Shown here piece by piece: positions 7,325 through 15,401 of a stretch of 35,708 bases of DNA. Position 1 is the first letter of the stretch; each line of letters begins with the position of its first letter. The translations under genes were made by a program, and so were the position numbers. Below the pieces are notes generated by a model, which saw only the letters and a program-made list of their open reading frames with translations, was not told the origin of the DNA and made no database searches. Location of the stretch: assembly GCF_900110685.1 (NCBI RefSeq), contig NZ_FOES01000027.1:1-35708 (forward strand), written 5' to 3'. Origin of the DNA: Piscibacillus halophilus (GTDB lineage: Bacteria > Bacillota > Bacilli > Bacillales > Alkalibacillaceae).

Positions 7325-7352
7325 ATATTAACACAATAGAACACGAAGTCAA
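7325..7352 (-). promoter_or_regulatory. Sigma-A promoter of the T-box transcript
   Basis: On the minus strand, TTGACT (7347-7352) is followed after 16 nt by TAATAT (7325-7330), just upstream of the T-box Stem I. Confidence 0.55.
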
Positions 7353-7451
7353 TAAAAGTTACGACTAAAGACTGAGAAAAATTCAACCTCCGTTCTAATG
7401 GTTAATATTACCGTCTGACTTATAATGTAGATGTAAGAAGGAGGAGATAAC

Positions 7452-7628
7452 ATGATTCCAATTCCAGATCATAAGTATTTGTTAGATGAACATAAAAAGA
7501 CAACCAATAAAATCAATCGTGAAGCTTGGAAATATGTAAAAAAAATAAAAGATAAAAAACCATTTGAAAAGCAGTTTTGTTTTTACTTAGGTAAAAAATG
7601 GTGCATCACCGTTAGTCAACACTCGTAA
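7452..7628 (+). CDS. 58-residue basic orphan protein
   Basis: This short gene starts at an ATG preceded by AAGGAGGAGATAAC, one of the best ribosome binding sites in the window. The product begins MIPIPDHKYLLDEHKK and is rich in Lys (KYVKKIKDKKPFEKQ). It ends GKKWCITVSQHS, with two cysteines. A TATAAT at 7421-7426 is a plausible -10, and a terminator hairpin follows at 7660-7690. I recognise no family. The promoter, ribosome binding site and terminator argue for a real gene, possibly a small nucleic-acid- or membrane-binding protein; that role is only a guess from charge. Confidence 0.65.
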   Translation: MIPIPDHKYLLDEHKKTTNKINREAWKYVKKIKDKKPFEKQFCFYLGKKWCITVSQHS

Positions 7629-7659
7629 AAGATTAATAAAAACTGAGATAACCCCCCAG

Positions 7660-7690
7660 TCCTACTCACGTAATGTGAGTGGGATTTTCT
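7660..7690 (+). terminator. Terminator of the 58-codon gene
   Basis: TCCTACTCAC (7660-7669) pairs with GTGAGTGGGA (7675-7684, one G-U) and is followed by TTTTCT. Confidence 0.65.
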
Positions 7691-7811
7691 ATACCGTCAA
7701 TCCTACTGCAAATATTGATTAAAAGTAATCCAATTCGATAAGTTAAAGACCACTTCTAGAATGAAACCCTTCATTTACCGATTGAATATCTTATTTTTGG
7801 GTGAAATTTTA

Positions 7812-7846
7812 TATTAAAAAAGCACCCGCCTAAAAGTCGGGTGCTT
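7812..7846 (-). terminator. Terminator of the first CAP-domain gene
   Basis: AGCACCCG (7821-7828) pairs with CGGGTGCT (7838-7845); on the minus strand TTTTTAATAT follows. It lies just past the stop codon at 7868. Confidence 0.75.
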
Positions 7847-7867
7847 CTCTTAATCTATTCTATCTAT

Positions 7868-8626
7868 TTATTTACCAATGAACATTTGTGTCCAGTAAGT
7901 TTGTCCATTTGCTTCGACGTAGCCAACGCCAATGTGTGTGAAGTCACTGCTTAAGATGTTTTTACGGTGGCCATCACTGTTCATCCAGCCATTCATAACT
8001 TGTTCTGGAGAACGTTGACCCTTCGCAATATTTTCACCTGCAGTACGATAGTCAATTCCAAATTGTTGCATCATATCAAATGGTGAACCGTAAGTTGGTG
8101 ATGTGTGGCTGAAGTAATTGTTTTCTGCCATATCACGTGATTTTTCACGTGCTACATCACTAAGTTCAGATGATGCTTCTAAAGGCTCTAGGCCTTGTTT
8201 TTGTCTTTCTTCGTTAACAAGTTCAACCACTTGCTGTTCAAACTCTTGTAATTCTGAAGGTTGTGATTGTTCTTGTTGTTCTTGAGCAGCTGCTTCAGCT
8301 TGCTCTTGCTCTTCTTGTTGTGGAGATTCTTCTTTTTCCTCAGCTGGTTGCTGTGGTTCTTCCTTAGGTTCTTCTTTTTCCTCTACTGGTTGTTGAGGTT
8401 CTTCTTTAGGTTCCTCTTTTTCTTCTACTGGCTGTTGCTCTTGAGCTTCATTCCAATTAAACTTAGTATCTTGTTGGAACCACATTGAGAAAGGAACTGT
8501 AAATTTATATTCGATTTTAGTAGATTGACTATCTTGTTGGCTACTCGCAGCTACTTGTCCAGTAGCTAAAATAATTGACATGATAACTGCCACTAGTACG
8601 GCAGTGATTGGTCTTAACATTTTCAA
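7868..8626 (-). CDS. Secreted CAP-domain protein with Glu/Gln/Pro-rich linker
   Basis: The 252-residue protein starts with a signal peptide (LRPITAVLVAVIMSIILATG, cleavage probably near AAS at about 27). It then has a linker of about 60 residues with near-identical EEKEEPKEEPQQP repeats, and a C-terminal CAP/SCP domain of about 125 residues. CAP marks are VELVNEERQKQGLEPL, NYFSHTSPTYGSPFDMM, TAGENIAKGQ and GWMNSDGHRKNIL...THIGVGY. It resembles Bacillus YkwD-type extracellular proteins, whose biochemical role is not settled. The linker would be very acidic, and its repeat number could vary. The start is a TTG at 8626, with AAGGAGG 7 nt upstream. A paralogue at 9668 shares the CAP domain but has a membrane anchor. 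Confidence 0.85.
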   Translation of the reverse strand: MKMLRPITAVLVAVIMSIILATGQVAASSQQDSQSTKIEYKFTVPFSMWFQQDTKFNWNEAQEQQPVEEKEEPKEEPQQPVEEKEEPKEEPQQPAEEKEESPQQEEQEQAEAAAQEQQEQSQPSELQEFEQQVVELVNEERQKQGLEPLEASSELSDVAREKSRDMAENNYFSHTSPTYGSPFDMMQQFGIDYRTAGENIAKGQRSPEQVMNGWMNSDGHRKNILSSDFTHIGVGYVEANGQTYWTQMFIGK

Positions 8627-8744
8627 GGTATAACCTCCTTAGATGTCTTGACCCCCTTAAAGCACATTATAACAACTCAATACTAGATTTAAAGAGTTAA
8701 TATATACCAGTCTATTATCTAAAAGGCAAGGAAGAATGCTGAAA

Positions 8745-9158
8745 CTATTTGATCCTTATTTTTAAGTTGTCTTTCTTTGAATCTTGTTTCTTATCTTCTT
8801 TTAATAAATCTCTTATTTCAACCAACACCTCATGATTAGGATGTGGTCCTTCTTCAAGTGATACACTTTCTTTACCCCTTATGTAATTAAACAATTTTAT
8901 AAAAAGATAAATAGAAAACGCAATAATAAAAAAATCTACGGCAGACTGAATAAAAGCACCATACCTAATAATGACACCATCAATATTTAAGACTAAAAAT
9001 TTCATGCTTGTCCCGCCGGCTAACACACCAAAAACTGGCATTAATATATCATTAACCAATGAGTCTACTATCTTACTAAAAGCCGTACCTATAATGACCG
9101 CCACCGCTAGCTCGATCACATTTCCTCTCATTGCAAACTGTTTAAATTCTTGCCACAT
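8745..9158 (-). CDS. mscL: Large-conductance mechanosensitive channel MscL
   Basis: The 137-residue protein is MscL, a pentameric inner-membrane channel that opens under extreme membrane tension to release solutes on osmotic downshock. The N-terminal helix and TM1 read MWQEFKQFAMRGNVIELAVA and continue with the conserved VIIGTAFSKIVDSLVNDILMP. A periplasmic loop follows, then TM2 (about 74-95, VDFFIIAFSIYLFIKLFNY) and a charged C-terminal helix bundle rich in Lys and Glu. Start ATG 9158 matches the usual MscL N-terminus; an in-frame GTG at 9167 is less likely given AAAGGG spacing. Osmotic protection fits a halotolerant host. Confidence 0.95.
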   Translation of the reverse strand: MWQEFKQFAMRGNVIELAVAVIIGTAFSKIVDSLVNDILMPVFGVLAGGTSMKFLVLNIDGVIIRYGAFIQSAVDFFIIAFSIYLFIKLFNYIRGKESVSLEEGPHPNHEVLVEIRDLLKEDKKQDSKKDNLKIRIK

Positions 9159-9244
9159 GACCTTCACCCTTTCGTTGTTAGATTATATTCAAGGGTGATT
9201 CAAGATATCATGTAGTCGAGTAAATTTTTAAACCACATCATAAA

Positions 9245-9601
9245 TTAACGATCGTCGGTTCCTTTTTTAATCTGACGTGACTGATAAACTATTTCAAAAA
9301 TCGATAACAATAAAGCAAACCAAAAGATCCCACTTGTTAATGATACACCCGGTTCATCTACAGTACCGACAATAGTAAAAATCAAGACCATTGCTGAGAT
9401 GATTACCGTACTAATGATTTGCCAATTCCTTATCACCTCAAGGGATTCTTCTTTATATTTTTTATAATTTAAGCTATATACGATTATCCCTGCGAAGACC
9501 CACGCCACTACATTATGTGGAACACCATCAATAAAATGATCAACAATAAGCAATACGACAACACTCATTAAAATGATATAATCCACTAACTTTAATTCCA
9601 T
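9245..9601 (-). CDS. Small four-TM membrane protein, family unknown
   Basis: The 118-residue product has four probable membrane segments, near residues 6-23, 30-46, 60-80 and 88-107, joined by short charged loops. It ends in the basic/acidic tail QIKKGTDDR. No signal peptide, cysteine cluster or catalytic motif is seen, and I do not recognise the family. AGGAGGG lies 5-6 nt before the ATG. It sits between mscL and the second CAP gene, all in the same direction, but terminator-like sequence at 9624-9661 suggests that the CAP gene upstream is a separate unit. Confidence 0.65.
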   Translation of the reverse strand: MELKLVDYIILMSVVVLLIVDHFIDGVPHNVVAWVFAGIIVYSLNYKKYKEESLEVIRNWQIISTVIISAMVLIFTIVGTVDEPGVSLTSGIFWFALLLSIFEIVYQSRQIKKGTDDR

Positions 9602-9623
9602 ATTTACCCTCCTAGCACACTAG

Positions 9624-9661
9624 ATAAAGAAAAACCGAATCACCCCCATAGTGCGATTCGG
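9624..9661 (-). terminator. Terminator of the second CAP-domain gene
   Basis: CCGAATC (9635-9641) pairs with GATTCGG (9655-9661); the minus strand continues TTTTTCTTTATCT. It lies right after the stop codon at 9668. Confidence 0.7.
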
Positions 9662-9667
9662 CTCTCA

Positions 9668-10366
9668 TTATTTCCCGATAAACATTTGCGTCCAGTAATA
9701 CGTACCGTTATCTTTTATAAACCCTATTCCGATATGAGTGAAATCTTCATGAAGAATATTCGCTCGATGACCGTCACTATTCATCCAACCGTCCATAACC
9801 TGTTCAGGGCTTCGTTGTCCCATAGCGATATTTTCACCAGCAGTCAAATATTTCAACCCGAATTCCTGCATCATATCAAAAGGTGATCCATAGGTTGGGG
9901 ATTCATGACTAAAATAGTCTTGATCAGCCATATCTTGGGATTTAGCTCGTGCAACGTGACTGACATCAACCGAAAATTCAAGAGGCTCAAGCCCCTGTTT
10001 TTCTCTCTCTTCATTTACTAATTCATGGACTCGACGCTCAAATTCATGAACTTGATCCTTGTCACGTGCAGTCCCATCTACATCATCTTGAAAAACAGGA
10101 ACGACATCTGCCTCTTCATCACCATCTAAATACATTGAAAGCATATTAGCTGCACGATTCAATCCATCGATAGACTTCTGGGTTACATCTGCCCAATCTA
10201 CATTCGTCACCAAATGTTGAACTCGATTGGTGACTTCTTCTATTCCTGAAGTTTCTTCAGAGGTAGCTGTTTCCTGATTACCTTCAGTAAACATCGACTC
10301 TGGTAAAGAATTTATAATAAAACCAATGATTAAAATCAAAATGGCATACTTAATTAATCTAAACAT
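9668..10366 (-). CDS. Membrane-anchored CAP-domain protein
   Basis: The 232-residue product has an N-terminal hydrophobic segment (residues 5-21, IKYAILILIIGFIINSL) that is an anchor or signal. An acidic spacer of about 80 residues follows, then a C-terminal CAP domain (about 105-232). The CAP domain is very close to that of the protein at 7868: VHELVNEEREKQGLEPLEFS, YFSHESPTYGSPFDMM, GENIAMGQRSPEQVM and GWMNSDGHRANIL. The N-terminal halves are unrelated. This suggests duplication of the CAP module with different exported carriers: one linker-secreted, one membrane-held. CTCCTAAGAGGAGG-like sequence upstream supplies the ribosome binding site. It is a single gene with its own terminator. Confidence 0.85.
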   Translation of the reverse strand: MFRLIKYAILILIIGFIINSLPESMFTEGNQETATSEETSGIEEVTNRVQHLVTNVDWADVTQKSIDGLNRAANMLSMYLDGDEEADVVPVFQDDVDGTARDKDQVHEFERRVHELVNEEREKQGLEPLEFSVDVSHVARAKSQDMADQDYFSHESPTYGSPFDMMQEFGLKYLTAGENIAMGQRSPEQVMDGWMNSDGHRANILHEDFTHIGIGFIKDNGTYYWTQMFIGK

Positions 10367-10565
10367 GACTCCTGCCTCCTCTTAGGAGATTTTCGTGCTA
10401 GTTAATTCTATTATAAAACCGACTAACAACATTTTAAACAAAAACCTCTCTTACTAAACATATACCCTTTATTACTCGATATATTCTGACAAAAATTGCA
10501 AAAAGAAGGGATTTTAAAACCTTTCGAGAAACAGTTATGTAATAAGTATTTAAGAAGGTGATGGT

Positions 10566-11480
10566 ATGCCAAACGTCTGGACGCATATTTTATTTTGTGA
10601 TGATGTGATGGAATACGTTCCAGTGAATTCTAAAATACGTGAGCATAAACACTACTTTAACTTAGGTGCTCAAGGCCCTGACCCATTCTTCTACCATGAT
10701 CCATGGCCTTGGACAAAACATTCTGAAGTCAATGACTTAGGCTTGTTAATGCATCGTAATAAGTGCGGCGTTGTTCTACAAGATATGATTGAAGGAGCCA
10801 AAACTGGAACAAATGAAACAAAAGCCTATACGTTAGCCTTTATCACTCACCACGTATTAGATCGTGTCACTCATCCATACATTCATTACAGAGCAGGCTA
10901 TGAAGACTATAATCACCAAAAATTAGAAACGATTATCGATACGTTAATGATGGCGAATTTTAGAGATATCAACACTTGGGAGAATCCTGTATATGAAAAG
11001 CTCGATATCGGACTAGAGCTCAATTCATATTTAGCTGTTATGGTGGAAAAAATCCTGCTCGACCATTTCGGGGATGATCTATCTTTATATGAAGGGTTTT
11101 TTCAAAAATCATATCAAGATATGAAACTAGTTCTTAGAATTGTATATGACCCACACGGTTGGAAATCAAAACTATTATCTAAAATCATCCCACCTATTTC
11201 CCATAGACCGATCAATGAGGTAGCCGATTATTTAAATGAGCGTCACGAAATTTGGCATCATTCCGCAACTCAAGAACCGAGCACCGAAAGTTTTATTGAT
11301 TTATACAAACAAGCACGAGATGAAGCTGTAACCTTAGTAAATGCGATATTACAGTATTGGGAAAATCCTATGGACGAAGCTCGATCAACTGTTATTAATT
11401 TGTTAGGGAATATTTCATACGACACTGGACGTCCTTTATCCGAAGGTCACGAAAACAAATATGCAGAACCCATTGTTTAA
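10566..11480 (+). CDS. Zinc-dependent phospholipase C-like hydrolase
   Basis: The 304-residue protein resembles the zinc-dependent phospholipase C family (PF00882). Its all-helical fold holds metals with histidines and aspartates spread along the first 150 residues. Visible candidates are His7 in NVWTHILF, the GAQGPDPFFYHDPWPW stretch, and THHVLDRVTHPYIHY (His95, His96, Asp99, His103). There is no signal peptide and Cys is scarce, so this is a cytoplasmic family member rather than a secreted toxin-like enzyme. Its real substrate is unknown. GAAGGTGATG upstream is the ribosome binding site. It ends in a terminator shared with the convergent transporter gene. Confidence 0.75.
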   Translation: MPNVWTHILFCDDVMEYVPVNSKIREHKHYFNLGAQGPDPFFYHDPWPWTKHSEVNDLGLLMHRNKCGVVLQDMIEGAKTGTNETKAYTLAFITHHVLDRVTHPYIHYRAGYEDYNHQKLETIIDTLMMANFRDINTWENPVYEKLDIGLELNSYLAVMVEKILLDHFGDDLSLYEGFFQKSYQDMKLVLRIVYDPHGWKSKLLSKIIPPISHRPINEVADYLNERHEIWHHSATQEPSTESFIDLYKQARDEAVTLVNAILQYWENPMDEARSTVINLLGNISYDTGRPLSEGHENKYAEPIV

Positions 11481-11482
11481 TA

Positions 11483-11520
11483 AAAACTCGCGCCGGTCAT
11501 TTTATTCCAGCGCGAGTTTT
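11483..11520. terminator. Bidirectional terminator
   Basis: Perfect 11-bp arms AAAACTCGCGC (11483-11493) and GCGCGAGTTTT (11510-11520) serve both the gene ending at 11480 and the convergent gene ending at 11522. Confidence 0.85.
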
Positions 11521-11521
11521 A

Positions 11522-12823
11522 TTACTTCGCTTTAACTTTGACCCTATCACTTTGATCTTCTAAAGCTTTTGCTTCTTGTTCCCCTTTTTCAATATTCACT
11601 AATTGTAATAACACGATTCCAATAACAAAGAAAACAATCAGTGATAAAATTCCAAGTCGACTATTATCTGTGAGTCCTGCTGTAATACCGAACACTGCAG
11701 GACCTATGATGGCTGCAAATTTTGATGTAATACCATAAAACCCAAAGAATTCCGCATGTTTATTGTGAGGAATCATCCGGGCAAAAATCGAGCGACTTAA
11801 TGCTTGCGCCCCACCTTGTACCGTTCCAACGCAAACAGCTAATAAATAAAAATGTAAGGCGCTTGTCATGAAGTATCCTAAAATGACAATGACCACATAA
11901 ACCATAAGAGCCAATGTCAGCGCTTTTTTTGCCGAAATCCATTTTGCTAGTTTTGAGAAAAATAATGTACAAGGAATACCGACAAATTGAGTGATAAGTA
12001 GAGCTGCTATTAAATCATTTTGCCCGATTCCAATCGTTGCTCCATAGAAAGTAGCCATTCGGATAATGGTTGAAATCCCATCGGAAAACATCCAGAACGC
12101 AATAATAAAGATTAATAGTTGCTTATAATGTTTTAAAGTTTTAAATGTCTCACCAATTCTACTAAAACCAATCGCTACATATGACTTCGTTCGCTTACCT
12201 TGATTAACTACTTTTTCTTCCTTTAAATTTTTAAATAACGGGATTGAAAAGATAAACCACCAAAGACCAACGGATACGAAGGCTAGTTGAGTGGCTTCTT
12301 TACTGCTTGGTAAACCGAACCAACTATACTTCATAATCATTAATAAATTAATAGCTAGTAAGATCCCGCCACCAATATAACCGAACGCATAGGCTTTAGT
12401 CGACACCCTGTCCATATCATCTTTATTAGTAACATGAGGTAAAAATGCATCATAAAACACATTTCCTCCAGAAAAACCAACAGATGCTATGATAAACAAA
12501 AGAGATGCTAATATGTAGTTTCCTTCATTCACTGTAAACAACAAGATACTTCCTGCCATTCCCATATAAGCAAAGAACCTTAGAAATTTCATCTTTGCAG
12601 CAGAATAATCTGCGATGGCTCCTAGTATTGGCGCCATGACGGCGACGATTAAAACCGCAATCGATTGGGTAAAAGAATAATAGCTGGTAGCAGCACCTTC
12701 AGATAAATTCGCCGCGGCCACACTATTATAAAAGATCGGAAATACAGCAGCCATGATGGTCGTGGCAAACGCTGAATTCGCCCAGTCATACATCATCCAG
12801 CTACGTTGCAGTTTGGTATCCAT
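11522..12823 (-). CDS. MFS transporter, UMF1 / Atg22-like
   Basis: The 433-residue protein has about twelve membrane segments. Its N-terminus, WMMYDWANSAFATTIMAAVFP, is the hallmark of the UMF1 (vacuole effluxer Atg22-like) branch of the major facilitator superfamily. Other marks are the loop GAIADYSAAKMK between TM2 and TM3 and GGNVFYDAFLPHV. The fungal members export amino acids from vacuoles, while the bacterial substrate is unknown. The C-terminal tail is charged (EKGEQEAKALEDQSDRVKVK). The gene is divergent from the SLC13-type symporter at 12926, with about 100 bp between them that must contain both promoters. It ends in a shared terminator. Confidence 0.85.
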   Translation of the reverse strand: MDTKLQRSWMMYDWANSAFATTIMAAVFPIFYNSVAAANLSEGAATSYYSFTQSIAVLIVAVMAPILGAIADYSAAKMKFLRFFAYMGMAGSILLFTVNEGNYILASLLFIIASVGFSGGNVFYDAFLPHVTNKDDMDRVSTKAYAFGYIGGGILLAINLLMIMKYSWFGLPSSKEATQLAFVSVGLWWFIFSIPLFKNLKEEKVVNQGKRTKSYVAIGFSRIGETFKTLKHYKQLLIFIIAFWMFSDGISTIIRMATFYGATIGIGQNDLIAALLITQFVGIPCTLFFSKLAKWISAKKALTLALMVYVVIVILGYFMTSALHFYLLAVCVGTVQGGAQALSRSIFARMIPHNKHAEFFGFYGITSKFAAIIGPAVFGITAGLTDNSRLGILSLIVFFVIGIVLLQLVNIEKGEQEAKALEDQSDRVKVKAK

Positions 12824-12925
12824 GACATCACTCTTTTCACTTTTTCTTTAAGCATATCAAATATTTTTCAAAAAATACCACACAATTTCAGAAAATTTAC
12901 AAAAAATTAAGCAAAGGAGTCTACT

Positions 12926-14428
12926 ATGAAACAACATACTCATACTAAAGCTTATAATCGAAGACAAATTGTAGGATTAATACTAGGACCAACTCTATTT
13001 GTCATGACATTACTATTTCTATCATTTGAAGGGATGTCATCTGAAGCTCAAGCAATCCTAGCTAGTACATTATGGATTGCCACTTGGTGGGTCACGGAAG
13101 CGATCCCAATTGCTGCGACAGCCTTACTTCCGATTATTTTATTCCCACTAACAGGTGGACTGGATTTAGATGATACCACTTCTGCTTATGGAGACGATAT
13201 TATATTCTTATTTATGGGTGGATTCATCATTGCATTAGCAATGGAACGTTGGAACTTACATAAACGAATTGCCCTTACGATTATTACAGTGGTCGGAACT
13301 AGTCTTAACCGTTTAATACTAGGTTTTATGATTGCGACTGCTTTTCTTTCCATGTGGATTTCCAATACTGCAACAGCTATGATGATGATTCCAATCGGTT
13401 CAGCGATTATTTATAAAATGAAAGAATCTGCTGAAACTAATTCAGGTGATGTCAGTCAAGATGAAACGAAACGTTTTTCAAAGGCACTCATGCTTTCAAT
13501 AGCCTATAGTGCGAGTATTGGTGGTTTAGGAACATTAATCGGAACTCCACCGAATGCTTTATTTGCAGGTGTCGTTAACAACATATTTGATGTGACCATT
13601 TCGTTTGCAACGTGGATGTTATTTGGAGTACCTATTGTAATTATTATGTTAGCGGTCGCTTGGCTTTATCTCGTTAAAGTCGCATTTCCATTAGATATCG
13701 GTGAATTTCCTGGAGGTAATAAAGTTATACAAGACGAAAAACACGAAATAGGTCATATGGCCACAGAGGAAAAAATCGTACTTACCGTATTCTCATTAAC
13801 GGCTGTTGCTTGGATCACACGCTCTTTTATTCTAGAAGATCTATTACCAGGAATTGATGATGCTGTCATAGCCATTACAGGAGCACTTGTCCTTTTCTTA
13901 ATTCCAGCTAAAAATAAAAAAGGTGAGTTTATTATGGATTGGGAAACGTCTAAACGGTTACCATGGGGAATCCTAATCTTATTCGGTGGTGGGCTAGCCA
14001 TTGCAGCTGGATTTAGTGAAACAGGATTGGCTCAATGGATTGGAGAACAATTAACAGGATTACAAGGATTAAACTTTGTCTTTATTGTCGCAATTATAAC
14101 AGCGATCGTTATCCTATTAACTGAGATATCGTCAAACACTGCAACAGCAACCATGCTATTACCGATCATGGCATCTCTAGCTGCTGCTATTAACGTCCAT
14201 CCATACAGTTTAATGATTGCAGGTGCTTTAGCAGCCTCATGCGCCTTCATGTTACCTGTTGCAACACCGCCAAACGCAGTCGTCTTTGGTTCAGGTTACT
14301 TACGAATCGAAGATATGGCTAAAGCAGGTATTTGGCTCAATGTCATGTCAATTATCATGATCACAGTGGCGATTTATTTACTATTACCGATTACGTTCGG
14401 CTTAGATTTATTCAATTATCCATTTTAA
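12926..14428 (+). CDS. SLC13/DASS family sodium:dicarboxylate (or anion) symporter
   Basis: The 500-residue protein matches the divalent anion:sodium symporter family, typified by SdcS and VcINDY. Both substrate/sodium-binding SNT motifs are present: SNTATAMMMIP at about 146 and SSNTATATMLLPI at about 402. TEAIPIAATALLP (near 57) and the C-terminal LPVATPPNAVVFGSG are also typical. It would import C4-dicarboxylates such as succinate or malate with sodium, which fits a saline habitat; sulfate is a less likely alternative. AAAGGAG lies 7 nt before the ATG. A terminator follows at 14450, so it is monocistronic. No regulator is adjacent. Confidence 0.88.
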   Translation: MKQHTHTKAYNRRQIVGLILGPTLFVMTLLFLSFEGMSSEAQAILASTLWIATWWVTEAIPIAATALLPIILFPLTGGLDLDDTTSAYGDDIIFLFMGGFIIALAMERWNLHKRIALTIITVVGTSLNRLILGFMIATAFLSMWISNTATAMMMIPIGSAIIYKMKESAETNSGDVSQDETKRFSKALMLSIAYSASIGGLGTLIGTPPNALFAGVVNNIFDVTISFATWMLFGVPIVIIMLAVAWLYLVKVAFPLDIGEFPGGNKVIQDEKHEIGHMATEEKIVLTVFSLTAVAWITRSFILEDLLPGIDDAVIAITGALVLFLIPAKNKKGEFIMDWETSKRLPWGILILFGGGLAIAAGFSETGLAQWIGEQLTGLQGLNFVFIVAIITAIVILLTEISSNTATATMLLPIMASLAAAINVHPYSLMIAGALAASCAFMLPVATPPNAVVFGSGYLRIEDMAKAGIWLNVMSIIMITVAIYLLLPITFGLDLFNYPF

Positions 14429-14449
14429 ATGACAGGAACCATCTATACC

Positions 14450-14474
14450 AACCCCAGTTAAAGCTGGGGTTTTC
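14450..14474 (+). terminator. Terminator of the symporter gene
   Basis: AACCCCAG (14450-14457) pairs with CTGGGGTT (14464-14471), followed by TTCT. The stem is short but GC-rich. Confidence 0.75.
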
Positions 14475-14543
14475 TAATGCCCCATAATTCATCTATACGT
14501 ATAAATTTTCGAAAATTACATATTAAAAAATAATAATATTTTA

Positions 14544-14572
14544 TTGAATTACGATAAATAATGAATTATAAT
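14544..14572 (+). promoter_or_regulatory. Sigma-A promoter of the DUF2975-HTH operon
   Basis: TTGAAT (14544-14549), a 17-nt spacer, and a perfect TATAAT (14567-14572) lie 31 nt before the ATG of the DUF2975 gene. Confidence 0.65.
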
Positions 14573-14602
14573 TAATAACACAATAACGAATGAGGTGATT
14601 TT

Positions 14603-15076
14603 ATGAGAGGATCCACTCTCCTATTAAAAATTGCAGTGGTTATTATAGGAACTCCAGTTCTTGCTTTATGTATTTACGGTTTTTATATGCTATCTAATAA
14701 TACATTAAATCCAGATTATGCTTTCATGCTGTATCCTATTTTAATGGGGATGTATATATCAGTCATACCGTTTTACATTGCATTGTATAAAGCTTTTAAA
14801 CTTTTAAACTATATTGACAATAATAAAGCTTTCTCACAAATATCTGTTAATGCTTTAAAGAATATTAAATACTGCGCCATCACAATCAGTAGCCTGTATG
14901 TCGTTATACTGCCGTTCGTCTATCTCGTAGCTGAGAAAGACGACGCACCAGGACTCATCATAATTGGGATGATCCCGATTTTCGCTTCAATGGTCATCGC
15001 AGTATTTGCAGCTGTTCTTCAAAAGCTTTTACAAGAAGCCATAAATATTAAAACTGAAAATGATTTGACGGTCTGA
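14603..15076 (+). CDS. yoaS: DUF2975 membrane protein (YoaS-like)
   Basis: The 157-residue product has four predicted membrane segments, near 8-30, 42-63, 92-112 and 119-143. It carries the DUF2975 pattern: a first TM pair, then KAFKLLNYIDNNKAFSQISVNALKNIKYCA and a second TM pair. The family pairs with a small Cro/CI-type repressor, as YoaS and YozG do in B. subtilis, and the same arrangement follows here. The function is unknown; it may be a membrane partner that senses a signal for the regulator. The start has GAGGTGATT upstream. It is the first gene of a two-gene operon behind a clear sigma-A promoter. Confidence 0.8.
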   Translation: MRGSTLLLKIAVVIIGTPVLALCIYGFYMLSNNTLNPDYAFMLYPILMGMYISVIPFYIALYKAFKLLNYIDNNKAFSQISVNALKNIKYCAITISSLYVVILPFVYLVAEKDDAPGLIIIGMIPIFASMVIAVFAAVLQKLLQEAINIKTENDLTV

Positions 15077-15086
15077 GGTGAATAAT

Positions 15087-15305
15087 ATGGCTATAATCAT
15101 AAATATTGATGTGATGCTGGCGAAAAGGAAAATGAGCGTAACTGAACTGTCAGAGAAAGTTGGAATTACAATGGCGAACCTTTCTATACTGAAAAACGGG
15201 AAGGCAAAAGCAATCAGACTTTCAACATTAGAAGCTATTTGTAAGGCTTTAGAGTGTCAACCTGGAGATTTATTAGAATATAAGAGTGATGAAGACAGTG
15301 AATGA
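15087..15305 (+). CDS. yozG: Small Cro/CI-type HTH regulator (YozG-like)
   Basis: The 72-residue protein is a helix-turn-helix domain with almost nothing else. MLAKRKMSVTELSEKVGI holds the first helices, TMANLSILKNGKAKAIRLST the turn and recognition helix, and LEAICKALECQPGDLLEY the closing helix typical of the HTH_26 family. It is the usual partner of DUF2975 membrane proteins and probably regulates its own operon. Start ATG 15087 is used because GAGGTG lies 6 nt upstream; the GTG at 15078 is part of that ribosome binding site. It lies 10 nt after its partner. Confidence 0.85.
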   Translation: MAIIINIDVMLAKRKMSVTELSEKVGITMANLSILKNGKAKAIRLSTLEAICKALECQPGDLLEYKSDEDSE

Positions 15306-15401
15306 TAATGGATACTAATTTAAAATGTCGAATCAAGTAGTAAACTTTTACCTTAACAAAACAAAAATACTGATTCAATCCAAAATTGGAGGCTATCGTT
15401 T

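Noticed and set aside
8267-8488. 73-codon plus-strand frame rich in Phe and Leu
   Set aside because: It is the antisense shadow of the Glu/Gln/Pro repeat linker of the CAP protein.
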